Of a stretch of 64,000 nt of DNA, positions 34,703-45,849 are shown piece after piece (the first letter of the stretch is position 1; each line of letters opens with the position of its first letter). The stretch comes from Heloderma charlesbogerti (lineage: Eukaryota; Chordata; Lepidosauria; Squamata; Helodermatidae). The stretch is taken from positions 1,629,001-1,693,000 of the forward strand of contig JANEZZ010001492.1 in assembly GCA_026122225.1 (NCBI GenBank), in the 5' to 3' direction. The position numbers were made by a program, and so were the translations under genes. The notes beneath the pieces are model-generated. The model worked only from the letters and a program-made list of their open reading frames with translations, searched no databases and was not told the origin of the DNA.

Positions 34703-35319
34703 GTTCAGAAGCCGCAGCTTGTGCAAAATGCAGCAGCCAGACTGTTAACAGGGACCAGAAGGTCTGAACATATATGACCAATTCTGGCCTGCTTCCACTG
34801 GCTGCCTATATGCTTCCGAGCCCAATTCAGAGTGCTGGATTTGACCTATAAAACCCTACATGGCTCGGGACCACGGGACCTGACAGAACGCCTCTCCCAG
34901 CATGAACCAACCTGTACACTGTGCTCTGCATCCAAGGCCCTCCTCTGGGAGCCTCCTCCGAGGGAGGCTCGGAGGGCAGAAACAAGGGAGAGGGCCTTTT
35001 CGGTGGTGGCTCTCCATTTATGGAATAATATTCCTGACAAGGCCCGCCTGGAGCCAACATTGTCATCTTTTCAGTGCCAGGTTAAAACTGCCCTCTTCTC
35101 TCAGGCATTTGGCAGCGTATAATGAGTCTCTGATTGTCTCTAGTTGATTGTTTTAAATTGTTTTAGATATATGTTGTTGTTTTGTGTGTTATTTGTTTTA
35201 CTTCATTATGTGAATGGTCTTTATATTTTATATAATGTATTTTAATGGTTTTTAATTTTTGTGAACTGCCCAGAGAGCTTCAGCTATGGGGCGGTATAGA
35301 AATATAATAAATGAAATGA
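34703..35319 (+). mobile_element. L2 LINE 3' fragment
   Basis: A 96-codon open frame (34832-35122) encodes the L2 C-terminus (LDLTYKTLHGSGPRDL, RAFSVVALHLWNNIPDKA, QVKTALFSQAF), followed by a 3' UTR with cccagagagcttcagctatg and an aaatataataaatgaaatg tail. The part before the frame (cagcttgtgcaaaatgcagc) is also L2. Inserted into the palindromic repeat. Confidence 0.88.
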
Positions 35320-35407
35320 GATGAAACTCCCAGCATCCCCCAGCCAGCATGGGGGCTGAAGCATGCTGGGCATTGTAGGGCTGTTTTCTGTCCAAATATG
35401 CATAGGA

Positions 35408-35709
35408 AGGAAAGGAAAGGTTCCTCCTGTGCAAGCACTGAGTCACTGCTGACTCCCACAGGGATGCCGCTTTCGCTGGAATTTTCATGGCAGACTATGG
35501 CAGGGTGGTTTGCCATTGCCTTCCCCAGTCATGACTACCTTTCCCCCAGCAAGCTGGGTACTCATTTTACCGACCTTGGAAGGATGGAGGGCTGAGTCGA
35601 CCTGAGCCAGCTACCCGAAACCTGGCTTCCGCTGGGATCAAACTCAGGTCGTGGGGAGAGTTTCGGCTGCAATACTGCTACCTACCACTCTGCGCCACAC
35701 AAGGCTCCT
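35408..35709 (-). mobile_element. tRNA-derived SINE with 14-bp target duplication
   Basis: Read on the minus strand: a tRNA-like head with A box (gtggcgcagagtggtag) and B box (tgagtttgatcccag), then ggctcaggtcgactcagccc, a conserved body with aggcaatggcaaaccaccct and a short tail of ccttt units. It is flanked by a perfect 14-bp duplication AAATATGCATAGGA (35394-35407 and 35710-35723), the mark of LINE-mediated retroposition. Confidence 0.87.
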
Positions 35710-35751
35710 AAATATGCATAGGATTTGCAGCCTAAATCCTTTAGGCTCCAA

Positions 35752-35860
35752 TATGCACCCTAAATCCTTTAGGCTCCAATCCTATGTACACTTACCTGGC
35801 AGTAAGTCCCACTGAACCCAATGAGGCTTATTTTTCAGTAGACACACATACATCTGCACT
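35752..35860. repeat. AATCCTATGCA palindromic repeat
   Basis: aggctccaatcctatgtaca, acctggcagtaagtcccact and the mirrored end gtagacacacatacatctgc. Confidence 0.6.
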
Positions 35861-36082
35861 TTTAAACATGTAAAACACAATGCTTGCTACTAAATCTGCA
35901 TCCTAAGCCATGTTGTTGGAACTGTGAACTCTTACATTGGACCATAAAAGGATTCTGCCAAAGGTCCACTTAGTTCATCATTCTGTCTCCAACAGCGGCC
36001 AACAATGCTTCTGGGAAGCTTATGTGCAGGCCCTGAAGGCATTGCTCCTCCCCAGCTGAGTATCCACAGATATTCGGAAGTA

Positions 36083-36271
36083 TATGGGAAGCTACCTTAT
36101 GCTGTCAGACCATTGGTCCATTTAGCTCAATACCGTCAACATTGACTGACAGTGGCTCTCTAGGATTTCAGGCAGGAGTCCTTCCCCATCCTACCTGGAG
36201 ATGCCGAGGACTGAACCTGGGACCTTTTGCCTACAAAGCATGTACGCTACTACTGAGCTACGCCCTTCCCT
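36083..36271 (-). mobile_element. tRNA-derived SINE
   Basis: The minus strand begins ggaagggcgtagctcagtag, with the A box, and continues to aggtcccaggttcagtcctc, with the B box, then the SINE body. The tRNA-like internal promoter is well preserved. It is not a functional tRNA: no anticodon arm or acceptor stem is formed. Confidence 0.8.
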
Positions 36272-36611
36272 GTATATTGTCTCTGCCTTTGAGCATTCTA
36301 GGTTCTATTTAGCTACCATCACTTATAGATATATTCTTCTTAAATGTGTCTTAGCCTTTTTTTCTTTTCCTTTTCCTTTTTTGAAGCTGTGCAAATACTG
36401 AGTATCATCACAGTTTATGGCAGTGACTTCTATAAGTTAATACTGGGGATCTTCAGGCAGTCATGTTTTGATCTTCCCATTTACAGTGACAAAGGGTTAG
36501 AAACAATGTATTTAAAAGTGAAGCTGATTTTTCTTTTACTACTAAAACGTGAGCCTTATCAAATTTACAAAAGCCTTTCTTTAAAAGTTAATCCAGTATA
36601 CTTATTTTAAG

Positions 36612-36754
36612 GCAGACTTCCCATCCTGGTCCCCCTAGATGTTTTGGACTTCAGTTCACATCAGCCCCAGCCAGAATGCCCAAAGGTGAGGAATGATGGA
36701 AGCTGTAGTCTAAAAAATGTAGAGGGCACCTGGTTGGGGAAGGCTGTTTTAAGG
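36612..36754. repeat. Palindromic CCTCCAGATG repeat
   Basis: Arms cttcccatcctggtccccct and gagggcacctggttggggaa enclose tttggacttcagttcacatc and its mirror. One of the most complete copies in the window. Confidence 0.75.
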
Positions 36755-36808
36755 TGACACATGTACTTTGAAAAATGACTACAGCTGAGCTGTATTGTAA
36801 TGTTTGAA

Positions 36809-36822
36809 CATCTCTCTCTCTG

Positions 36823-36856
<34 letters not shown>

Positions 36857-36873
36857 TCACTCACTCTCACACT
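36809..36873 (+). repeat. (CT)n(CA)n compound microsatellite
   Basis: An uninterrupted run of CT-type units changes to CA units, then imperfect CACT units. The minus-strand open frame made of Arg-Glu repeats is an artefact of this tract. Confidence 0.95.
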
Positions 36874-37315
36874 CAAATGCCAATGTATTTGGGCCCTGAA
36901 AGTGGTCTGAGATTACCCACAAGCTGATCATTGGAAGGAGGATCGGGATATAAGTGAAATCAGGGCCCACACCAGAAGTTGGTATTGTTGGGCACCTGCT
37001 GAGGCCCCCACTCCAACAAGGCCTCCACTGCCAACTCCTGGAGCCACCTGCCCCTGCTTTTACTCCTCCCTCTGAGCAAGTGGGTATAGACAGGAACACG
37101 AAAAAAGAGCATCCAATTCCGCTTGCCTTGCCCTGGGCAGCTTGCAGTTTGGGCCTAGAGGGAGAGGACAAGCAAATGTTCAGCAGTGAGAGGTGTGAGG
37201 AGGGCATTGGCCCACTCAGAGAAAGGGTCTGCTCAGGATGTCTTGCTCAAGGGCTCTCCAAAACCAGGAGCTGGAATTGTAGAAATTGAAAACAGCTACT
37301 GACATTTGTTCGGAG

Positions 37316-37520
37316 GACTGTGGAGACCATGGTTCAAATCACTGCTCAGCCATGAAACTCACTGAGTGGCCTTGGGTAAATCAGTATTATTTAGCTCAGC
37401 CTTCCCCAACCTGGCACCCTCCAGATGTGTCTGACTACAATTCCCATTATCCCCAGTCACTACGTATACCACAGGGTTGTTTTGTAGATAAAATACTCTG
37501 AGCTTCTTGGGGGAAGCTTG
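37316..37520 (+). mobile_element. MIR-like SINE interrupted by a palindromic repeat
   Basis: ccatggttcaaatcactgct and cagccatgaaactcactgag are the SINE head and body; cacagggttgttttgtagat and ggatacaaattcca its 3' part. Between about 37396 and 37462 lies half of the CCTCCAGATG repeat. Confidence 0.65.
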
Positions 37521-38299
37521 GGATACAAATTCCATTCTCATAGAATTTGGCCTTGATGGATAAACTGGTTGACTTAGATCAGTCAATGATCTTAGGCTTC
37601 CATCCTCAAATATTGCAAAGTGCAAGCTGTATTTGCTCCCTACCAGCAAAAGTATTTTTGTGAGGACTCGTGTGAATAAAACCTTATACCTTACAGTGCA
37701 ATCCTATGCTTGTTTTCTTGGAAGTAGTCAAATTTACAAAGCCTGCTGAAACAACTAGGTCTTTGCTATATGGTAAAAATTAGGAGCACAAAAACTAGGT
37801 GGGACTCCTTAGGGCAAGAATGGGTAACCCTTTTCCTGTCAAGATCCATATTCCCTTGGTCAGCACTGTTGGGTGACTGTATTCCAGCAGCGGGCATATC
37901 CAGAGCCCAAAGTGGGCAGAGTTACAGATGTACTTACTGAACAAAGGTAAGAGTCACATTTGCATCCAAGCATTTGCCTTCCCCAACTTGGGCACATTTC
38001 CCTCCAACAGCTTTGTAGCTGGGACACAGAGCAGGAAGGACTAAAGAATATCAGTAAGCCAGAACAAGGTCTGGGATGGGGCCATGGCCTGGGAAGACTC
38101 CAGAGGTCTGGACTGAGAGGCCTGGAAGCCTGCATTTGGTCCATGGGCCAGAATTCCCCACTTCTGCCTAAAGGAGAGCATGTCCAAAAAGGCCCTGTCT
38201 CTTGTAGCTACTTGAACTACAAGATAGTGGGGACATAGAAGAGGATATCTAATACTGATCTGAGTGTGGGGATGTATGCAGTGTATATGAAAAGAATGG

Positions 38300-38420
38300 C
38301 CTTTAAGGTACCCTCATCCAGGATGTTTAGGGCTTTAAAGGTAATGCCTTTGTATTTTTCCCTCATGGAATAAGGATAGTCATAAAAGTATGGCATTGTT
38401 ACTGTTGCAATTTTTCTAAA
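38300..38420 (-). mobile_element. Possible L2 remnant
   Basis: tttagggctttaaaggtaat resembles the segment just past the L2 stop in other copies (gggttttaaaggtcaa). Very short; weak. Confidence 0.3.
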
Positions 38421-40004
38421 CCCAGAATAAGGATTTACAACAAGCAGCTAGGAAGTACATGTCCCAGGGAGAGGGGTTGACAACACTGGGGCCTTGAGCT
38501 ATGTCTGAGTTTGCCCAATCACTGGCACCATATATGGCCTAAGCTTTCCCACTATATCTTTGCCTAACTGCATTCCCCTAATACAAATGGAAGTAAGCAT
38601 GACACTTGCATTCACAGCTACTTCAAAATACCAGAACAACAGTTTTAAAACCCTGCATGTGATAGTGCCTCTATTGATAAGGCTGGGATTTTATAGGTGT
38701 GAACTGATCCAGCACACAGAATTAAATCTCACTGGGGCTTTTTTCCAAGCAGATGTGCATAGCATTGCTACCTATAGAGGGTTTTAAAAAAAGAAAAAGA
38801 AACTGCAAATAGTTAAAACTGCAAATATCATTTGAGTAAATTCATCAGGAAATGTTCTAAAATAATCACAGGACAAACACAGTGTTCAGACATGCTCATG
38901 GGTCTTACACAATGCCTTTCTGCAAATAGGATGTTGATGTTGTTTTGCATAGAAGAAAGTCTACAGATGGAGAGGGTGAAGTATGGGTCCTTGGAAGCAG
39001 TTTTAAGAGGCAGGGCCCCTCAGCAGTCAAGAAACACACTCAGTGAGTTAAGGGTCATGCAACAGGTCTTGGCAGAGTTGGTATACAGGACCCTGAGTAT
39101 TGTTTTAGTTGGAGCCCCACATTTATCTCTATGTGCCAATCTCTTTTATCTGTATTAAACTGTACATCCTCAATAAACTGATAGTGATTTGAGTCAGCTG
39201 GCAATAGCCATCTATCTTTTAGATAAAAGGTTTCACAGCAGCATTGCAGGTATAGGATGCTGGGTATTTCTGTGTCTGTAAGAAGGTACACAAGAAGTAA
39301 AAAAATGCGTGTGCTATAAATAAGAAATGAAACACTCCTCCAGACATGGGGCTCCAGTACACATATATTAATTACACACCAGAGAGCAAAATCATAGTGA
39401 GTTCAAGCACTTAATTCACAATTTGCATTTATTAAAAAACATTCCATGACTTTAACAATACAGTCATCCAACTGTGAAGTAACAGCAATTCAGATGTGCT
39501 CATTGACAGAAAATGTGGTTTCTTATGCCCATTGTACAATGCAAAGCTGCCAAGTTTCACACCTTTAGTCTTTATTTTTTTTTCTTTCCCTCTCCACCCT
39601 CCCATACATACACAATTAACATGTCTGCTCTCACCTATATCCTTATGGGAAAAGTCACACATTGCATCAATCTCGCTCATACTGATTTAAATAACCTGGC
39701 AACCTTTGAATAGATTTAGTTCATCAATTCCAGTTACGAGTTGGCAAAGAAAGCCAACACACACACAGGATTTTCTCCTGAGCAGACAATACTAGGAATA
39801 CGTTATTTCCAATATATTCCAAAGGGATGCCTTCCATCTCTCTAGAAGTATGTGCACAATTACTAGTTTTAGTACCCAGGAAGCAAACATTGTCAAAATT
39901 AAGTATAACGGGAAGATAATTTATAATGGAAAAAGCCAGATGCAGAGTGATGTCAAAATGAATTTTCTGATAGATTATTTTAGATGAAAAGGTAACTCAT
40001 ACAC

Positions 40005-40505
40005 CAGGGGTCCCCAACGCAGCACCCCGTGGGCACCATGGTGCCCCCAGGATCTCCAGTGGTGCCCATGAAGCTCTCCCCTCCCTGCCCCCTTTACAAA
40101 AATTGTTTGAAGAAAAATATTGGGACAATCTTCTTTCTATCCCTTGCTAGCCTCTAGCCTTACTCTTTTTCTCCCCTCTACTCCTTTGCATTACTGTTTT
40201 TCCCTCTCTGCCTCCCAGCCTCTAGCCTCACTATTCTCTCCTCCTCTTTGGCTTGTCCCCCCAACCCCAAGCTTCTAGCCTTGCTCTTTCTTTCTCCTCT
40301 CCCCTATTGCATTGCTATTTCCCCTTCCCTCCTAGCCTTGCTACTTCTCTCTCCAGCCCCTCTTTGGCTCACTTTTGACTAGCCAGGCCCCCATGGCATT
40401 ATGTGATGAACCACATCCTCCATGGGAGCCATTTTGTGCTTGTGCCCATAGCATTTCTCAAATTTCTAAATGGGCCCATGGGTCCAAAAAGGTTGGGGAC
40501 CCGTG
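40005..40505. mobile_element. hAT-type MITE
   Basis: Terminal inverted repeats caggggtccccaacg and ggttggggacccgtg. The flanks TCATACAC (39997-40004) and CTATACAC (40506-40513) agree at six of eight positions. 501 bp; the centre has loosely repeated segments (tagcctctagcctta / cagcctctagcctca / agcttctagccttg). No transposase. Confidence 0.82.
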
Positions 40506-41411
40506 CTATACACCAACTCTAGAATGAACTCCTGTTTAATTGATGACATATATACCTTTCATATTTCATAGTAACCTCAGACTTTTGTGAAGAACTGGTG
40601 CAGAAATTAGACTTTATCCATAATGAAGCATTTAAATCAACTTATGTGTGCCACTCTGCATTAGTACCATCACGTGGTATCATCATTACACTTTATTTTC
40701 ATCACCTGAAGTTCTTTAATAGCACAGAATCATTTTTATTGCTTCACAGTATACAGATGTATGAGATGGTATTGCATGATAAAGATATTTCAAGGTTTTA
40801 TGGTTGTAATAAGTGTTTGTGAAAACTTTTCTAAGTATGATTTTTAAAATAACGTAAAAAAAACAGAAGAGGAAATTAGTAACATCATGGAGTTTCTTTT
40901 TCTGTGGACAAAAGGGCACTGCTCATGGAAGGGGCCTCCACCTGATTTTTGTGGATCCCCTCTCCCCCAAGACACAACTCGCCCCATTCAACAGGGTCCC
41001 CCAATCCTCTGTGTAGCAAGTTTACTTCCACCTGCCCAGTTGCATGTGCTTAAATCTAGATCCAACCCATTACATCTGTCTACATATCCTTAGATGTAGA
41101 TATAATTATTTAAGTACTAAAACAAATAGTGATGTATTATTCCATAGGTAATATAATTAATAATGATAAAGTTGGAAAGAACCTAAAGACCGTCAACTGT
41201 AACCTCCACAATGAGACAGACTACCCATTCCTGATCAGCTTGCATGTCTACAACACAGTGTGCCATGTCAAGACAGTTGCTTAACAGCTGCACCCCATCG
41301 TGGAGGTGCCTGACAATGCCTTCATCTGACTCAGGCAAGGGAACCCCAAACTAAGGATGCAAAGTAGTTGGAAATGAGGTATTCTTGGTAGCTTCTGGTG
41401 GTAAGCAATTA

Positions 41412-41523
41412 TTGGGTTGGATCCAGACTTAGTTATGCTTAGCGTAGGCTCACTGAAATAAATGGTAACTTAAGTCCCATTGACTTAAGTCTCATTCATT
41501 TTTATAGGTCTACTCTATGACTA
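41412..41523. repeat. Palindromic GGATCCAG/TCTACTC MITE, left part
   Basis: tgggttggatccagacttag, then inverted segments aaataaatggtaacttaagt / cttaagtctcattcattttt, ending tctactctatgacta. Its right end (tatgactaaatctggatcca, 43389-43413) lies beyond the 41524-43388 insertion. Confidence 0.7.
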
Positions 41524-43388
41524 GGTTCATACAACACGACAACCCACCATGGGTAGCCAGCCATGGTGAGTTGTTGCGTTGTCCAAACCTGGCGCGTTCT
41601 CCATAGGGTGGCTTAGTTCTTGCAAACAAGCCACCCCAACCACCCATGGCATGTTGTAGGGCTGTTCATACCCATGGTTGGTTGTCATGTCATCCGAACC
41701 CAGGAGAGCAATTTTATTGTGGGTTGCCAGGATCAGATACAGAACCACTTGACAAGAGCAGCAACCCACACCCCCGCCCGCCCCATGCCACTCTTCACTA
41801 TCTCACCAGTGCCACCTCCAGCCTCGCTTGCCAGTGACTGCCCCTCCACTGATGCCGAAATGGCACTTCAGAAGAACCATCACTTGTTCGTCACCTTTTA
41901 AAAAACACACCTGGTGCTTCAAAAATGAGCAGATGGGGTCATTTTTTAAAATTATTTTTTCTTGGTCTTTCGCAAGTGTGCAAGAGTGCACTTACAGCTG
42001 TCCAATATGTGTACTCTTGCCTGGTCAATTTCCTTGTATATTTCAGCTGTCAAAGGGAGCTGCAAAGTGGAATAGGTCACATACAAGGAAACTGACAAGC
42101 CATGGTTGCATATAAGCTAATTTGTGCAGTGGTGCACCAAAAGTGGGGGAACAATACCTCCCCCTTGGCAATGTGACCCTCTCACTTTACACTGTTGAAC
42201 TGACACTTCTCCATGCCCTCCACCTTTTCAACACTTCTCTGAGTCTCTAGCTAGTCCAGAAATGGGAGTTATTAACTCCCTACCCCCTTTTTTTGCTGCT
42301 CAGAGCAATTTTCAGAGCAATTACTGCTGTGGTTACTGCACTTCACTGGATGTGTGCAAATATTCCCAACAGTTTAAAAAAAACTTAAAAGGCAGCTGCA
42401 TGGGACAGAGTGAATGGGATCCATGGGGGGGTATAAATACAGCTGGCGCAGGCACCCCATTTGCTCATTCCCATTCAGCCACCCTCTAAGGTTGTTTTTG
42501 TTTTTAACTGTTGGGAATATTTGCACAAATTTAAAGGCTGCGAAGTAAATGCAGGAGAAATTTGTGCATATTTAAGGACTGGGAAGTTAAGGAAATTGAC
42601 ACAACTGCAATAACTGCTCCAAAACGGAGCACCAAAAAGCGGGGTGGGAGGCAATGTCTCCCCTTTCTGGACTTTGCTCAAGACTCAGGAAAGTGCTGAA
42701 TGGGAGGAGGACACCGAGAAGTGTCATTTCAGCACTTAAAAGTGAGAGGATTACATTACCGAGGACATATTGTCCCTCCCCCCCCACACACACACACTTT
42801 TGGGGCACTTACTCCATTTGCCTTTCCCACCCATTTTGGTGCTTCTGAATTGTGCTGCTAGGTCCTTCCTTTCTCTTACTATCAGGTTTCCCCTGGTTCT
42901 TCACAACTGTGCTCAAATTAGCCTATATACAGCCTTGTCTTGTCAATTTCATAGTAGGTTACCTACTGCACTGCCATGCTCCTGTTGGCAGCTGCAACAT
43001 ACAAGGACATTGACAAGGCAAGGCTACACATATCGGACAGGTGAAAGTCCACTCTTGCATGCTTGCGAAAGAATGGGAAAAACAATAATTTTAAAATTAC
43101 AAACATGTTTGCATACTCCTGAAGCACTGGGAGAAAAAGAAGGTGGCAAACTAAAAGGGGTAGCAATCGGAGTGGGGAAGGGGCCAGGTCGAGGAGACAA
43201 GACAGGTTCTGCTACAAAGGCACCTGGGATTCATGCTGGAACCAGCTGGAGGACTGAGGGGGAAGGAAGGGGAGAAGAAGCCACAGCAAGCCCAATCAAC
43301 TGTAGGGCATACCGTGGGTTGTTCTAAGAAGAACCAACCTACCGTGGCTTATTTGCAGGGTGGCTTAACATGATGTGAGAACCCACCG
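41524..43388. mobile_element. 1.9-kb foldback (long inverted repeat) DNA transposon
   Basis: Flanked by a perfect 8-bp duplication TATGACTA (41516-41523 and 43389-43396) within another MITE. The two halves are inverted copies of each other. Examples: tgtgcaaatattcccaacag (42353) pairs with ctgttgggaatatttgcaca (ending 42527); tctttcgcaagtgtgcaaga (about 41965) pairs with tcttgcatgcttgcgaaaga (about 43052); and ctctcactttacactgttga (about 42179) pairs with its counterpart near 42740. The axis lies near 42440. No transposase frame is visible. The ends (ggttcatacaac / tgagaaccc) resemble those of the MITEs at 20502 and 61993. Open frames inside are chance. Confidence 0.85.
42777..42797 (+). repeat. 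Poly-C/(CA)n tract
   Basis: ccctcccccccca run followed by CA units inside the foldback element. Confidence 0.7.
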
Positions 43389-43413
43389 TATGACTAAATC
43401 TGGATCCAACCCA
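43389..43413. repeat. Right end of the interrupted GGATCCAG MITE
   Basis: tatgactaaatctggatcca acc is the inverted counterpart of 41412-41430. Confidence 0.7.
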
Positions 43414-43637
43414 TTTGCTGATTCAAGCAAAATGGACAGAGAGGAAGAAGACAAGGAACTGTTTAAGTACAGACTAGATCAGCCCAGCACATTGTGGCCA
43501 TAAGGACTAAGTGCTGGAGGAAGCTGGGATGTCTGTCATCCTTGTACACGTATGTAAAGCTAAGCTTTAATAGAACATTAGCCCTTCAAAGAGGGCAAAT
43601 GGAACTTCCTCTAGTGACTAATCACTATAGTCTAATG

Positions 43638-43944
43638 TAGAGGTGCAGAACCAAATCCAGCCCTCCTAGAGTCCCAATCCAGCCCTCCAGGGTCCCCCAG
43701 ATGGCCTCTCCCCTGGCCCCACCTCTTTTCTTTGTTCACCAATTGTTTGGTGGTTTCCTGGCTTTTGTGTAGTTTTTCCCCATATTCCAAAAGGTTGAAA
43801 CGCCTCTTCTAAGGCTCTTACTGGTAGTAAGAGCTTTAAGCTAAAATATGCTGGTATTTTTGGCCTTGCCTCAGGATGTGCTTCCCTGAGAACCTCTCCA
43901 AAATGGAATTTGGCCCTTGAGCTGAAACGGGTTTAGCACCCTTG
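43638..43944. mobile_element. hAT-type MITE, uninterrupted copy
   Basis: Ends tagaggtgcagaacc and gggtttagcacccttg; flanks GTCTAATG (43630-43637) and GTCTCGTG (43945-43952) share six of eight bases. The interior gtaagagctttaagctaaaa and tccaaaatggaatttggccc match the split element at 13215-14202. Confidence 0.7.
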
Positions 43945-45014
43945 GTCTCGTGCCTACATCCAATAAAATAACAGCCACAGGCTATGCTGAGCAATTTAGC
44001 ACTACTCTCTGCCACCTTGAAACTAGCACAAGAAGACCTAACAGCCTGTCTGGAGAACCATGCCACAAAACAAAAGCAATAATCTTTGGAATCAACAGCA
44101 TTTGCACCATGCCTCACAACTTCTGCTCTGTTAAATAACAACAGTAAGAGTGAACAGTGGATAAAGAGAAATGGCACTACTCCAGAAGGAGCAGAGTGGG
44201 GATGAAATGCAGTGGTAAAGCACATGGTTACCACTTCTGGTTTAGAAAAATCATTGCTCTCCCAATGAACCAGGCAAGCTAGTTTCACATCTGCCCAAAA
44301 TGTAAGTGTTCAAAGGAAGAGGAATCATTAAATGTTCACTTCCTTTGCTTTTTGAAATAATTTGTATGTCTTTAAACTTTCTTAAAACCATTATGAAATA
44401 ACATTATAATGGCAAGGAATAGCAGACCGCTTGACCCCCATATTTTCTGTTACTCCTTCTATTACACTCTTTGGCACTTGGTTTTTGTCTCTACTCCTGT
44501 ATGTGTGTGTATTGAAAAGCCCTTGCTACCTCATACTTTTATTAGTTTCTGCCTTGTCTTCCTGATGATTTTTTTTTTTAGCATTGACCTATGGCCTGCT
44601 GTTTTTGCTGTCAGTGTATTTTGGGGCTTGATTGGAACAATGGAGTTAGAAAAAAATCTGCCAGACCATAACAATAGTATTTGGTTTTGTTTTTAAAAAT
44701 TATACTTATATACCTGGATTTTAAAATTCCATCTCTATATATTCTGAAAGTTTTGGGTAACTTCCAACATGTTTAGGTTATCACTAGCTCCTGATCTATT
44801 GTTTTAACAGTCCCAGAATAATGGGGCTTTATTCGGAAGTGATGACTCGCTCCCACTTGTATCCAACATTAAAGCAGGAGTCCTCGTTCTGCCTCACCAT
44901 TCCTGAATTCCATCCCACTGCTCTGAAGATGTTACAACTACAGGTGCTATTTCCTAAAAGCTGGTAGCCCTAGACAATTATGAACCCAAAGGCTGAAAAA
45001 TACAAATCTGATAC

Positions 45015-45110
45015 TAAGGCTGCAAACCATTCCTCATTTACCTGGGAGTAAGCCCCATTGACCGCAATGGTATTTACCTCTGAGTAGACATGCATAGGAT
45101 TGCACTGTAA
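45015..45110. repeat. AATCCTATGCA palindromic repeat
   Basis: acctgggagtaagccccatt and the end atgcataggattgcactgta. Confidence 0.65.
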
Positions 45111-45532
45111 ATCAACCTCTGGCCCAAGATAAATTTGAGAGTGGCTTTCATATACTAGCCTTTAAAAGCTTCTTCTTCCAGAAGGTGCATGCTTCTGGAA
45201 GAGGCTCAATCACTTTATATACCAGAAACCCAGTGACCATTACACATATCAACAGGTTTCTACCTTCCACTCCAAACACACCCTACAATATAATCCCATT
45301 TGTACCTCATCAGACAGGGACTCGCACCTAAAAAAAAATTACACCAAACATTCCTTAAACCATGATATTCACCCGATGAGTGGAAAAGGTGATCAACAAG
45401 GTCAGATTGGTATCTAGGAATAATCTAGTACAGGGTTAAATGTTAAACAAAATAAAGGGGCGGGGAGAAGGGAAAGAGAAACCGGGCATGATTGATGCTG
45501 CTGCCCCAAACTCTACAGTTTATAATAGTCTC

Positions 45533-45653
45533 AGGGTGCAATCCTTTGCATGCTTAGAAAGACAGAAAAAAAACCTCCTACAACTCCAGTGCTGGCTGGG
45601 GAATACTGAGAATTGTAGGAGGTTTTTTCTGTCTTACCATACTTAGGATTCCA
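45533..45653. repeat. AATCCTATGCA palindromic repeat, long-arm type
   Basis: Arms agacagaaaaaaaacctcct / aggaggttttttctgtct and ctacaactcc / gaattgtag form a long hairpin; ends gtgcaatcctttgcatgctt and atacttaggattccaccc. Confidence 0.75.
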
Positions 45654-45699
45654 CCCTTTATTATTTCCAGAGGGGAGCCTTGTTAAGCCTATTGGCCCA

Positions 45700-45800
45700 G
45701 AAACAGAGCCCTGAGGCACCTGAAGACTAACGAATTTATTCTGAACAACTTTCATCTGCCAGAATAAATTCGTTAGTCTGTCAGAGGCCACAAAACTCTT
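45700..45800. repeat. Inverted Penelope-like terminal sequences
   Basis: A perfect 20-bp inverted repeat, AGACTAACGAATTTATTCTG (45724-45743) and its complement (45760-45779), with a 16-nt loop. The motif 'gactaa-aatttatt' with adjoining gaggcacctga is the end sequence of reptile Penelope-like elements (compare the decayed 61896-61985). Two such ends in head-to-head order fit the inverted partial copies these elements often leave. The right part continues ctgtcagaggccacaaaact. Confidence 0.55.
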
Positions 45801-45849
45801 CGCTGTCTTAATTATGCCTACATAAGTTCTCCTGCTCTTCATCATCAGT

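Larger units (their letters stand above)
34660..35735. repeat. Palindromic repeat broken by two later insertions
   Basis: Outer element of the second AATCCTATGCA type. Pieces: 34660-34702 (cccaatcctatgcatgatta, gtcctacaa), 35320-35407 (actcccagcatcccccagcc ... catgctgggcattgtagg) and the residue after 35710. An L2 fragment and a SINE interrupt it. Confidence 0.7.

Noticed and set aside
36083..36271. Candidate tRNA gene from A and B boxes
   Set aside because: The acceptor and anticodon stems do not form and a SINE body follows; it is a tRNA-derived SINE.
36661..36876. A minus-strand frame with Arg-Glu repeats
   Set aside because: It is the translation of the (CT)n(CA)n microsatellite.
43836..44288. 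A 150-codon minus-strand open frame
   Set aside because: Its C-terminal part overlaps the hAT-type MITE at 43638-43944, and the remainder shows no family motif.
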